From: JAGDZR01 sp049115695
Lineage (GTDB): Bacteria > Bacteroidota > Bacteroidia > Cytophagales > Cyclobacteriaceae
Assembly (NCBI GenBank): GCA_049115695.1
Contig: JAGDZR010000026.1
Coordinates: 1 to 35,946, forward strand
DNA: 35,946 nucleotides
Direction: 5' to 3'
The position numbers were made by a program, and so were the translations under genes. Shown here one piece after another: positions 27,001-32,755 of the stretch (position 1 is the first letter of the stretch; each line of letters begins with the position of its first letter). The notes under the pieces were generated by a model that saw nothing but the letters and a program-made list of their open reading frames with translations, did no database searches and was not told the DNA's origin.

Positions 27001-29957
27001 CCAGCACCCACACCGTTACTGCCACAGTACCCTATGGCTCCAGCTTGACCAGCCTGACCCCAACTATTACCGTATCAGGAGATGCCACGATCAGTCCGGC
27101 CAGTGGTGAAGCGCAGGATTTCACTTCGTCTGTTACTTACCTGGTCACAGCGCAAAATGATTCTACTCAGGAATGGGTAGTCACGCTGACCAACGCACTG
27201 AATGACAGTACTGATATGCTTTCCTTCGTCATTGCGAGTGGCGATGGTCTTCCTGAGCCAGTCGAAGGAACCATCGATACATCTGCCCACACCATCACTG
27301 CCACTGTGCCATTTGGCACAGATCTTACCAGTTTGGCGCCTACGATTACCTATTCAACTGGCGCAAGCATCAGTCCCGAAAGTGGTACCGAACAGGATTT
27401 TACATCCACAGTCACCTATACCGTGACAGCAGCAAATGGCGATACACAAGAGTGGACTGTCAAACTGATGCAAACATCACCGTCTTCGAGTGATTCAACC
27501 GACATCACTACCTTTTCCATTACCAATCAGATTTCGTCAACCGTTTCTGTGAGCGACAGCTCAGTAACCGTCTATGTGCCTGATACACTTGATTTGACCA
27601 ATCTGTCTCCAATATTTGAGCTATCTGAAGGTGCGATTTTGAAGCTGGATACCATTGTCCAGGAAAGTGGTGTGTCAGTCGTTGATTTTACCAACCCTGT
27701 GATGTATTACGTAATTGCTGAAAATGGTACAGATAGCATGCTTTGGCAGGTGACTGTACTTGCCGTGGAACAAGGGAACAGTGATCCTACATCCATATTA
27801 TTATCGGCCGATAGTGTATATGAGGAGCAAGGTCTGGGAGAATTTGTAGGTTTGCTTAGTGCTGAAGATCCTGATGAGGGAGATGAGCATGTATATCGAT
27901 TGGTCGCAGGAGACAGTGCCAATCACAATGTGCTGTTTGATTTACGTGGTGATTCATTGGTGACCGCATTTAAACTGGATTATGAGCAGGATGATCATCC
28001 ATATCTTATTCGTGTTCAGGCAGATGACGGTGGTGGTGGAATATTGGAGAAAGGTTTTAGCATCAGGGTGATCGATATTGATGAATCTGGTAACAACCGA
28101 CCATTTGATATCCTATTAAGCAGTGACACGATTAGTGAGAATCGACCTGAAGGATCGCTGGTAGGTAGACTTTCTACGCGTGATCCGGATGCGAATGACA
28201 CACATGTCTACACCGTTACACAGGGAGGGGATGAATTTGAGATGGTAGGCGATGAACTGAGATCCACAGTCGAATTTGACTTTGAAATCAAGGATGATTA
28301 CTTCATTGAAATCAATACGCAGGATGGAGCGGGAGAGAACTTTAAAAAGACCTTTACAATATTTATCAACGATGTGGTTGAGGTGGTGCCGAATCAGGGA
28401 CCAACAGGTATACTACTATCGAATCAGATGATTCCGGAAAGCGAGGAGACAGATTATGAGGTGGGCATCCTTACCCTTGAAGATGAAGACAATGACGGCA
28501 CGCAGCTTTTTACAATACTATCCGGATCTGATGAATTTAGCATTGATGGGAATGTATTGAAGACAAGCTCGGTGATTGCTCCTGGGGGATATGATATCAC
28601 CGTGGAGGGATCTGATGGTGAGTTGTCTATACAGGAGGATTTTAGAATCACTGTGGAAGGAATATCGACCTTGTTGAATGATTTCACGGCTATTGTTGAT
28701 GAGCAAGGGAAAAAGCAGGAGAACTATCGCATTATCTCCGTACCTGTCAATAGCATCGGCTTGGGCGCTTTCTTTAGTGGATTGGAAATAGCTAATCTGA
28801 ATAAGACCTGGCGTATTCTTAATTATTCAACTACTAATGGCGCTACTGACCTTGCTTCTACCGCCTCACTACGAGCCGGTGAAGGTTATTGGTTTGCTGC
28901 TGATCAGGATATTGCCTTTGAGATTCCAAAAGGAAATCAATGGGCAAGACTCAATGACCAACATCAATTTGAGATGGAGCTTGTGGAGGGATGGAACATG
29001 ATCGGTAATCCATTTATGGAGGAGCTGGATTGGGCCGCCGTGATCCAGTGGAATGTTGACCAGGAATTTATCACTCAGGATGACTTTGACTTTCATGATT
29101 ACAATAAGGTATTTGTTTACAATGGTGCATTCAAGACTGAGACGAAGCTAAAGCGCTTTGAAGGTGGATTTGTAAAAGTCAACCGATCACTTACGATCTA
29201 TATTCCGAAACATGAAATCAATACCGCTGGTCGAGCAGGAGATGAAGCCTTCAGCTACTTCTCCTCAAACGAGGCATGGGGACTGCAAATTGACATGACA
29301 CATGGCAAGCGAGCCACCAATCTCACAGGTATCGGTATGAATAGCCAAAGCCATGCAGGCAAAGACCGTTGGGATTTGGAAGCACCACCAACCCTGGGTA
29401 ATAAGTATGCATTTGAGTTGACAGAAACCAAAACCGGACTGAGTCGCAATGTTGTGGCACCACATGCTGGATTCACATGGACTTATACGCTCAATGCTTC
29501 AGAGCCGAACGTGACCTTGTTATGGAACAACGAGTCATTGCAGTCAATGAATCAACCCTTGGTGGTGCACCTGCCGGAAACAGGACAGGCCTTTGACATG
29601 AAGACGATCAATTCATTGGATTTGGAAACAAGTAAGATCAATACGCTTCAATTCATTTATGGAACTGATGCCTTATTGGACAACCTGGTTATTCCTGTTC
29701 AGGTTTATCCTAATCCAATGAAGACGCGAACGACCTTTAGGTTTTACACCATTGGGGATGAAACCCAACCCATATATATCAATATTTATTCCGTTTCGGG
29801 CGCTTTAATCGAACGCCTGACTTATCGTGCTGCACCTAATCAGTGGACGGAATTGAGCTGGCAACCAAATAGTGAAATTAGAGCAGGTGTTTACCTCTAT
29901 CAGATTTCACATGATGGCTATCAAAGCTCGATGAACCGATTAATATTAACAAAATAG
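21054..29957 (+). CDS. Giant 2967-residue multidomain T9SS adhesin, paralogue of 7860-20408
   Basis: Signal peptide MSRYFFQTFFSFVLVVTAQG. Approximate order by residue: unknown N-terminal domain 22-182 and PKD-like plus BspA/DUF285 repeats 183-489, both as in adhesin 1; LamG 549-742; FISUMP 746-966; DUF5018-like 967-1054; LamG 1056-1259; a two-cysteine module at 1261-1380, 1543-1661 and 1663-1780 with a jelly-roll/MAM-like domain between the first two (FEEDFESGSLDAKWS ... FGVDEMAVYE); four DUF5018-like units 1780-2141, the last three with REP-like inserts; a more divergent one to about 2240; three cadherin-like units 2243-2536; the GWNMIGNPF module; and a T9SS type A sorting domain (QVYPNPMKTRTTF ... 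AGVYLYQISHDGYQ). It lacks the FG-GAP propellers and the seven-cadherin array of adhesin 1. The caspase gene begins 21 bases downstream, so the two are probably co-transcribed. Confidence 0.93.
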   Translation: MSRYFFQTFFSFVLVVTAQGQNSYQLFTPTGDGNSDSFYAADSAMVYSNSDVTGTIEPLSSSIDFGYNYGISSEASLVSPSSYPFYDLSSNWSVQKTTLFRETTLTETDFNSYSEAALYDAFQAGTNQEESKTGLSVGQVIAFVTNNGNPANTRVGLILIEEIQGTFNVGDFIRFKIKDDPMRPFITTWQTTTASESITIPTTGTGYDYSVNWGDGTVQSGYTGDASYTYASAGTYTVSITGDFPRIYFNGGEEGQDKDKIITIEQWGDIQWSSMYRAFRDCDSLQLTANDVPDLSNVTDLYGMFEGTDKFNGDISSWDVSNVTRLTRMFAGAISFNCDLNSWDVSNVTDFGQTFIDADKFNGDITSWDISSAISLYGMFQKTEVFNQDIGNWNTSNVTTMERMFRSSKSFNQDIGDWDVSKVTNMSNFIKENPVFNQDLSAWDVSNVTNMNAMFDKCYAFNQDLGSWDISSITGNGMDWMFNYLSGMSQYNYDQTLAGWARLDPGENQIPENITFSAENVFFCESADARQRLIDDYGWNISGDDYACSGLIAYYPFDGNGNDSTNNNHDGTVNGAVLTTDRFGNDSSAYFFDGVNDDIGISSPDVLATFNSPTFSLSTWYNGGEGINEPIVSSGNTSGVSLVVEGSDLKFSFNGVSTYQTSGDLVAMNRWYHLAATYDGSTLSLYIDGALISSHTESWSTIASTGPVEIGSDGSQYAIGRLDDIKIYSSTLSATEIQDLYYEGGYSPPVEITVSDVDGNDYSGVVIGTQVWMGENLATTKLNNGTDISNVTDNTAWSNLTTPGYSWFDNDEVTYKDKYGALYNWYVVESGDACPIGWHVPSDTEFNTLENYMISNGFNYDGTTSGNKIAKALGDTFDWLSSSVEGAVGNTDYPQLRNKSGFSARPSGWRYDNGTFSGSRYIDIWTSTEISSTNAIDRYIFHDNIDLKSYNYNKKHGFAIRCLRDASISTATTIKDFTLPGQAGSVVIDSTNFIVTLTGLSPNNAITPEITLSDGATISPASGVSMDFTTAFTYEVTAEDRTTTQTWTVHASLDSGLVAYYPFNGNANDESGNGNDGTVGGAVLTTDRLGLADKAYLFDGSFDSIRFNTLNDIPIGDAPYTISAWIKPSSMGALGTGGGIIGWGDYASGSNKVNALRLTGNGVVNYWWSNDLEYTTGDLVDNWHHIVATYDGTTRSIYTDGSLGISDTPADNNILSASNMTIGKTFSEEFFNGVIDDVRIYNQALSSDQISALYEQEKIPISITVSPISATRTDKLSVTFTGIGGTFTTNTSTCSATIYHLDASLTTESVYLENTQDNTIRIFPTSINASSTAAGTSTFTADFNLANAFPGNYQATIARDHTCTQVDLVSDFEITGTITPVTVGFEEDFESGSLDAKWSTASSITRGRVDVSTLGEPFEGNYSLTMDANPSGLYNINKAEIEVDISSAAANTEFGFWFKEYSDEYHVEDGIYISADGTNYHKIEDLGGVNYWEYHRMNLRDEANDLGLSTANPIKVRIQQHDNFPIPTDGFGVDEMAVYEFDPEVTVDETAGYQGETLTVSFVGSGGGVFTTNTSTCEKGFYEVQASSANVRLEGATTVTPTTVWLTTVTGTTRYNMSNAFAGSFTIPTDAAAGTYDVVIQDEGNCATTEIRKVDAFTVLTFDPSATPDVDAALLGESLTVTFTGADGATFTTNSNTCELGVYDIDRTENQNVYLTNGTRTIFPSATTGTSTPSTTFTADFTIPADAPLDLYDFVIQDQNGCATTGIVESDAFTIASDSAAITSFSIANQEGVVISAADHTVAVTMPFQTSPTSLTPEIGLSRGATSDPLTDVAQDFSSPVTYTVTANNDDTQDWTVTVTNAQNDSTDITLFVIASGDGHPEPVEGTIDASTHTVTATMPYGTNLSSLSPTISVSTNATISPESGAAQDFSSAVTYTVTAENGDTQDWIVSFTNLENDSTDIKSFVIASGDGHPEPVEGTIDTSTHTVTATVPYGSSLTSLTPTITVSGDATISPASGEAQDFTSSVTYLVTAQNDSTQEWVVTLTNALNDSTDMLSFVIASGDGLPEPVEGTIDTSAHTITATVPFGTDLTSLAPTITYSTGASISPESGTEQDFTSTVTYTVTAANGDTQEWTVKLMQTSPSSSDSTDITTFSITNQISSTVSVSDSSVTVYVPDTLDLTNLSPIFELSEGAILKLDTIVQESGVSVVDFTNPVMYYVIAENGTDSMLWQVTVLAVEQGNSDPTSILLSADSVYEEQGLGEFVGLLSAEDPDEGDEHVYRLVAGDSANHNVLFDLRGDSLVTAFKLDYEQDDHPYLIRVQADDGGGGILEKGFSIRVIDIDESGNNRPFDILLSSDTISENRPEGSLVGRLSTRDPDANDTHVYTVTQGGDEFEMVGDELRSTVEFDFEIKDDYFIEINTQDGAGENFKKTFTIFINDVVEVVPNQGPTGILLSNQMIPESEETDYEVGILTLEDEDNDGTQLFTILSGSDEFSIDGNVLKTSSVIAPGGYDITVEGSDGELSIQEDFRITVEGISTLLNDFTAIVDEQGKKQENYRIISVPVNSIGLGAFFSGLEIANLNKTWRILNYSTTNGATDLASTASLRAGEGYWFAADQDIAFEIPKGNQWARLNDQHQFEMELVEGWNMIGNPFMEELDWAAVIQWNVDQEFITQDDFDFHDYNKVFVYNGAFKTETKLKRFEGGFVKVNRSLTIYIPKHEINTAGRAGDEAFSYFSSNEAWGLQIDMTHGKRATNLTGIGMNSQSHAGKDRWDLEAPPTLGNKYAFELTETKTGLSRNVVAPHAGFTWTYTLNASEPNVTLLWNNESLQSMNQPLVVHLPETGQAFDMKTINSLDLETSKINTLQFIYGTDALLDNLVIPVQVYPNPMKTRTTFRFYTIGDETQPIYINIYSVSGALIERLTYRAAPNQWTELSWQPNSEIRAGVYLYQISHDGYQSSMNRLILTK
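24835..26390 (+). repeat. Three copies of an unrecognised two-cysteine module in adhesin 2
   Basis: Units at about 24835-25190, 25680-26035 and 26040-26390. Each has (L/S)VTFTGxGGTFTTNTSTC near the start and a YDxVIQDxxxCATT-like end with a second cysteine, followed by DAFTI. The conserved cysteine pair suggests one disulphide per domain. I do not recognise the family; the fold is probably beta-sandwich. Confidence 0.7.
26667..26714 (+). repeat. In-frame REP-like 48-base segment, copy 3
   Basis: Read as FVIASGDGHPEPVEGT in the second DUF5018-like unit of the adhesin 2 array. The preceding unit (26391-26640) has no insert and reads SFSIANQEGVVISAADHTV, showing the domain without it. Confidence 0.75.
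26946..26993 (+). repeat. In-frame REP-like 48-base segment, copy 4
   Basis: Read as FVIASGDGHPEPVEGT in the third DUF5018-like unit of the adhesin 2 array; nearly identical in DNA to the copies at 17121 and 17673. Confidence 0.75.
27225..27272 (+). repeat. In-frame REP-like 48-base segment, copy 5
   Basis: Read as FVIASGDGLPEPVEGT in the fourth DUF5018-like unit of the adhesin 2 array. It has one change (CTT for CAT) that replaces His by Leu. Copies 3, 4 and 5 are exactly 279 bases apart, so here the insert was amplified together with its domain. Confidence 0.75.
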
Positions 29958-29978
29958 TTGAACCAAAATCACAATATC

Positions 29979-31130
29979 ATGAAACAGTTAATAGCCTTAA
30001 GTTTATGCCTGGTTGCGTTTTCAATCGCATCAGCGCAGGAAGCTGTCTATCGTACATCCCCTGTAGAAGTTGATTTTGAAAGTGTAGACAATCCGACGCT
30101 GATTGCCATTGTCTCCCCGGCCAATTTGGAAGAGAAGACACGAGGGTTTACACCAGTGAAAGGTCGTCAGCTACAGCTCTCTGGCAAGATTACAGATGCC
30201 GATGGTATTGACGAGGTAATGATCAATAGCTTCCCGGTTTTTGTGACAGGTGATGGTAGTTTTTCTACCATGTTTAGTTTGCAGAAAGGAAACAACGACA
30301 TCCTGGTGGAAGTGACTGACTCGAAAGGCAATCAAACTGAGAAGCTGTACCAGGTGAGAAGCGAGGATGAGGAAACAACAACTCCACTGGCAGGGGGAGA
30401 TGAATTGAGTGGTCAGGGAAAATACTATGCCTTGTTGATCGGTATTGAAGAATATGATGATCCTGCCATTACTGACCTGGACAATCCCGTTCGAGATGCA
30501 GAGAAATTGGCCAGGATACTGGTGGAGAACTACACCTTCGAACAGGAAAATGTCACGGTGATTAAAAATGCTACCAGAGCAGATATCGTAGATGCGCTGG
30601 ATGTGATGAGTCGTAACATAACTCCAAATGACAACTTGCTTTTGTTCTATGCAGGTCATGGCTATTACCAGGAGGAAACAGAGGTGGGTTACTGGATTCC
30701 TTCGGATGGGCGGAGTTTTGAAGTAAGTACAGCCAACTGGTTCAGAAATAGTACGCTGACCGAGCAGATTGGCACTATCAACTCCAAACACACCTTGCTG
30801 ATCGCTGATGCCTGTTTTTCAGGATCTATTTTCAAGACCAGAAAAGCATTTATGGATGCTTCCCTGGCAGTCAACAAGATGTACGAGGTACCCAGTCGAA
30901 AGGCAATGACAAGTGGGACTTTAACAGAGGTGCCTGATCGTAGTGAGTTTTTGATTTATCTGACCAGACGATTGGAGAGCAATACGGAAAAATACCTGCG
31001 TTCAGAGCACTTGTTTATGAGCATGCAGGATGCGGTAATCAACAATACGGATATCATCCCGCAGTTCGGAACCATTCAGAAAGTGGGTGATGAAGGTGGT
31101 GATTTTATCTTCATCCGAAAGGACAGATAA
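29979..31130 (+). CDS. Secreted caspase-fold (peptidase C14) protein
   Basis: The protein is 383 residues from the ATG at 29979, which gives the signal peptide MKQLIALSLCLVAFSIASAQ; the TTG at 29958 only adds a polar extension. Residues about 55-125 look Ig-like (QLQLSGKITDADGIDEVMIN, NDILVEVTDSKGN). From about residue 145 the caspase domain is clear: YYALLIGIEEYDD, LDNPVRDAEKLARIL, LLLFYAGHGYY with catalytic His227, and LLIADACFSGSIF with catalytic Cys279. Both dyad residues are present, so it should be active, probably with Arg/Lys or similar P1 preference as in orthocaspases (inference). It lies 21 bases behind adhesin 2 with no terminator between, indicating one transcript. Possible jobs are processing of surface adhesins or an envelope stress role; neither is shown by sequence. 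Confidence 0.9.
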   Translation: MKQLIALSLCLVAFSIASAQEAVYRTSPVEVDFESVDNPTLIAIVSPANLEEKTRGFTPVKGRQLQLSGKITDADGIDEVMINSFPVFVTGDGSFSTMFSLQKGNNDILVEVTDSKGNQTEKLYQVRSEDEETTTPLAGGDELSGQGKYYALLIGIEEYDDPAITDLDNPVRDAEKLARILVENYTFEQENVTVIKNATRADIVDALDVMSRNITPNDNLLLFYAGHGYYQEETEVGYWIPSDGRSFEVSTANWFRNSTLTEQIGTINSKHTLLIADACFSGSIFKTRKAFMDASLAVNKMYEVPSRKAMTSGTLTEVPDRSEFLIYLTRRLESNTEKYLRSEHLFMSMQDAVINNTDIIPQFGTIQKVGDEGGDFIFIRKDR

Positions 31131-31170
31131 TGTGCCAAAAAGTAGCACCTCAAAATTTATTTACATTTAA

Positions 31171-31200
31171 GTGTTGACAAATCATATGTTTTGTCATTAA
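31171..31200 (+). promoter_or_regulatory. Conserved 30-base upstream element, copy 3 (candidate promoter)
   Basis: Shares GTGTTGACAAAT and TNTGNNATTAA with the copies at 7603 and 20798, with the same seven-base gap, but the seven bases differ. It ends 21 bases before the ATG at 31222. This suggests the 31222 gene has its own promoter and is co-regulated with the two adhesin units. Confidence 0.5.
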
Positions 31201-31221
31201 CCTCTAAACTAGAACTCTATC

Positions 31222-31926
31222 ATGCATTTCAATTTTAGCTTTTGTGTTGCTTTTCTGCTTACCCTTACCTGTGTGGGGCAGGAAATCCAGGTTGGTGCTA
31301 TTGATATCAATTCCTCAGGGAATGTTGCCACTACCGCCATGATTGTGGCAGAGCACTCTGATCGTGAGCGATATGACATGTCCATTTATACCTCGGTCGA
31401 TGGATTTGAACAGCCATTGGCGTACAACCTGGTGGAGCTGGTGCCGGGAGAGCCATTTAATATTTCATTTAACGGACCAACTCAGGTCGGTCGTGTAAAA
31501 GGACCTATCGAATTTGAGTTTCGCATTCGGGCCTCAGAGTTTCCGGTGAAAGTTGTGACCAAGCCCAACAGCAAATGGAAAGCAGGCAAGGTTGTGAATA
31601 TTGAGTGGACAGATTATTTAGAGGCCGGGTGGTATGATGTTGAGCTCTGGCAGGGAGGAGAGTTAAAGGAAACATTGGCAGAAAGCCACCGAGGGCTGGC
31701 GATCGAATCAACGCTACCCAAAGCATTGGACAAAGGAAAGGACTATGAAGTGCGTGTTTTGCCTACCAATAGCAAGGGGCGGTATTCTGAGATGATACCG
31801 GTGATGATCGTAGGGTTCAACCCATGGATCGCCATAGGACCAGCCATTGGTGCAGTGGGTACAGGCGGATTTTTCTTACTGACCTCAGGATTTGAAGATC
31901 CGGTGGGCACACCGGATGGAGAGTAG
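31222..31926 (+). CDS. Secreted protein with Kre9/KNH-like beta domain and C-terminal hydrophobic segment
   Basis: The protein is 234 residues with the signal peptide MHFNFSFCVAFLLTLTCVGQ. Residues about 20-100 are beta-rich with no family recognised. Residues about 108-196 (VVTKPNSKWKAGKVVNIEWT, GWYDVELWQGGELKETLA, YEVRVLPTNSKGRYSEMI) resemble the Kre9/KNH-like Ig-type domain, with its W-x-G-x-x-V-x-I-x-W pattern; this assignment is tentative. Residues about 203-220 (IAIGPAIGAVGTGGFFLL) could be a membrane segment near the C-terminus, followed by an acidic tail. It follows the caspase gene by 91 bases and has its own copy of the 30-base element. The function is unknown; it may be a partner of the caspase or adhesin. 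Confidence 0.7.
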   Translation: MHFNFSFCVAFLLTLTCVGQEIQVGAIDINSSGNVATTAMIVAEHSDRERYDMSIYTSVDGFEQPLAYNLVELVPGEPFNISFNGPTQVGRVKGPIEFEFRIRASEFPVKVVTKPNSKWKAGKVVNIEWTDYLEAGWYDVELWQGGELKETLAESHRGLAIESTLPKALDKGKDYEVRVLPTNSKGRYSEMIPVMIVGFNPWIAIGPAIGAVGTGGFFLLTSGFEDPVGTPDGE

Positions 31927-31951
31927 GAGTTTGATTTAGAAACCAATTCAA

Positions 31952-32503
31952 TTGAAAAGCATAAACGAAAATATCAACAGCATTATTTCCCCCTCTTCTG
32001 AGAAGGGGCTAGGGGGAGTGGAGATCTCTACTTCAAGAGAACATAATGGATTTCAATCGAATCTTAGCAAATTCCATTACAACCCTAATTTGAAAAATTT
32101 TGCCCGGTTTAACAGGAACCATGCCACCAAAGCAGAAGCATGTCTGTGGAAATATGTCTTGCGAGCGAGTGGATTAGGGTTCCCATTCAGGCGGCAAAGA
32201 CCTGTTGATCAATATATTGCGGATTTCATGTGTATTCCATTGCGATTAATTGTGGAGGTTGATGGGAACTCACACAACAATGAGCAAGTAGCAGTCAATG
32301 ACCGGAAGCGTCAGGAGAGGCTGGAGCAACTGGGGTTTTTAGTTGTCAGATATACTAACAATGAAGTACTCGGAGATATTAAAGGAGTAAGCAGGCACTT
32401 AAAAGGTGTGATGGAGGAACGAGTCAAAAACCTCCCCCTAACCCCCTCCAAAGGGGGACAAATTTTTGGAAATGTAAAAGCTGGTCCAAGGAACCATGAG
32501 TAG
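31952..32503 (+). CDS. DUF559 (Vsr-like) endonuclease-domain protein with both ends in palindromic repeats
   Basis: The open frame starts at a TTG (31952), but the recognisable domain begins at another in-frame TTG (32090, MKNFARFNRNHATKAEACLW), which is the more family-like start; no in-frame ATG precedes the domain. The DUF559 signature is complete: ATKAEACLWKYVLR, FPFRRQRPVDQYIADF, LIVEVDGNSHNN and RQERLEQLGFLVVRYTNNEV, with the Asp and Glu-Val-Asp-Gly-x-x-His residues of the PD-(D/E)XK/Vsr-type nuclease fold. Family function is not settled. The reading frame runs through an inverted-repeat copy at each end (SPSSEKGLGG and LPLTPSKGGQ), so the terminal peptides are repeat DNA read as protein. 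It looks like a small mobile or repeat-associated unit dropped between the caspase/adhesin region and adhesin 3. Confidence 0.85.
   Translation: MKSINENINSIISPSSEKGLGGVEISTSREHNGFQSNLSKFHYNPNLKNFARFNRNHATKAEACLWKYVLRASGLGFPFRRQRPVDQYIADFMCIPLRLIVEVDGNSHNNEQVAVNDRKRQERLEQLGFLVVRYTNNEVLGDIKGVSRHLKGVMEERVKNLPLTPSKGGQIFGNVKAGPRNHE
31989..32018 (-). repeat. Left inverted repeat of the DUF559 unit
   Basis: Read on the minus strand it starts CTCCCCCTAGCCCCTTCTC, closely matching the start of the right copy at 32432 (CTCCCCCTAACCCCCTCC). Each copy is itself palindromic (C-run and G-run arms). It lies in the 5' end of the long open frame. Confidence 0.75.
32432..32468 (+). repeat. Right inverted repeat of the DUF559 unit
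   Basis: Starts CTCCCCCTAACCCCCTCC and closes with AAAGGGGGACAAATTTTTG. The arms CCCCCT and AGGGGG can pair around a short loop. Opposite orientation to the copy at 31989, giving a terminal-inverted-repeat layout around the nuclease gene. Confidence 0.75.
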
Positions 32504-32578
32504 ACGCAATAATATATCCAGTAGAGTAGAACTCACCCTCGAGTCGGTCAGATGCTTCTGGGGATCAAAGGGGGGGAT

Positions 32579-32640
32579 TCCTCCCTTGAGGGAGGTGGCC
32601 TTAAGGTCGGAGGGTGTACTGGCTACCAACCAACCAAAGC
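32579..32640 (+). repeat. 62-base direct repeat, copy A
   Basis: Starts TCCTCCCTTGAGGGAGGTGG, containing the palindrome CCTCCCTTGAGGGAGG, then a GGAGGGTGT block, and ends CTACCAACCAACCAAAG. Confidence 0.75.
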
Positions 32641-32687
32641 ACTACCACCAAATGAAGGCAACCACTTTAAATACACACACTAACTAC

Positions 32688-32749
32688 TCCTCCCTTGGGG
32701 AAGGTGATCGAAGATTGGAGGGTGCTTATCTACCAACCAACCAAAACAA
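32688..32749 (+). repeat. 62-base direct repeat, copy B
   Basis: Starts TCCTCCCTTGGGGAAGGTG, then GGAGGGTGC, and ends CTACCAACCAACCAAAA. Same order of blocks as copy A with one- or two-base indels; the palindrome is less perfect here. Confidence 0.75.
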
Positions 32750-32755
32750 CAATAA

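Larger units (their letters stand above)
32504..32755 (+). other. Repeat-rich intergenic region before adhesin 3
   Basis: No convincing gene. The region holds two imperfect 62-base direct repeats plus a G-run (AAAGGGGGGG, about 32567-32576). A promoter for adhesin 3 must lie here or upstream, but no clear motif was found and the 30-base element of the other units is absent. Confidence 0.6.
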
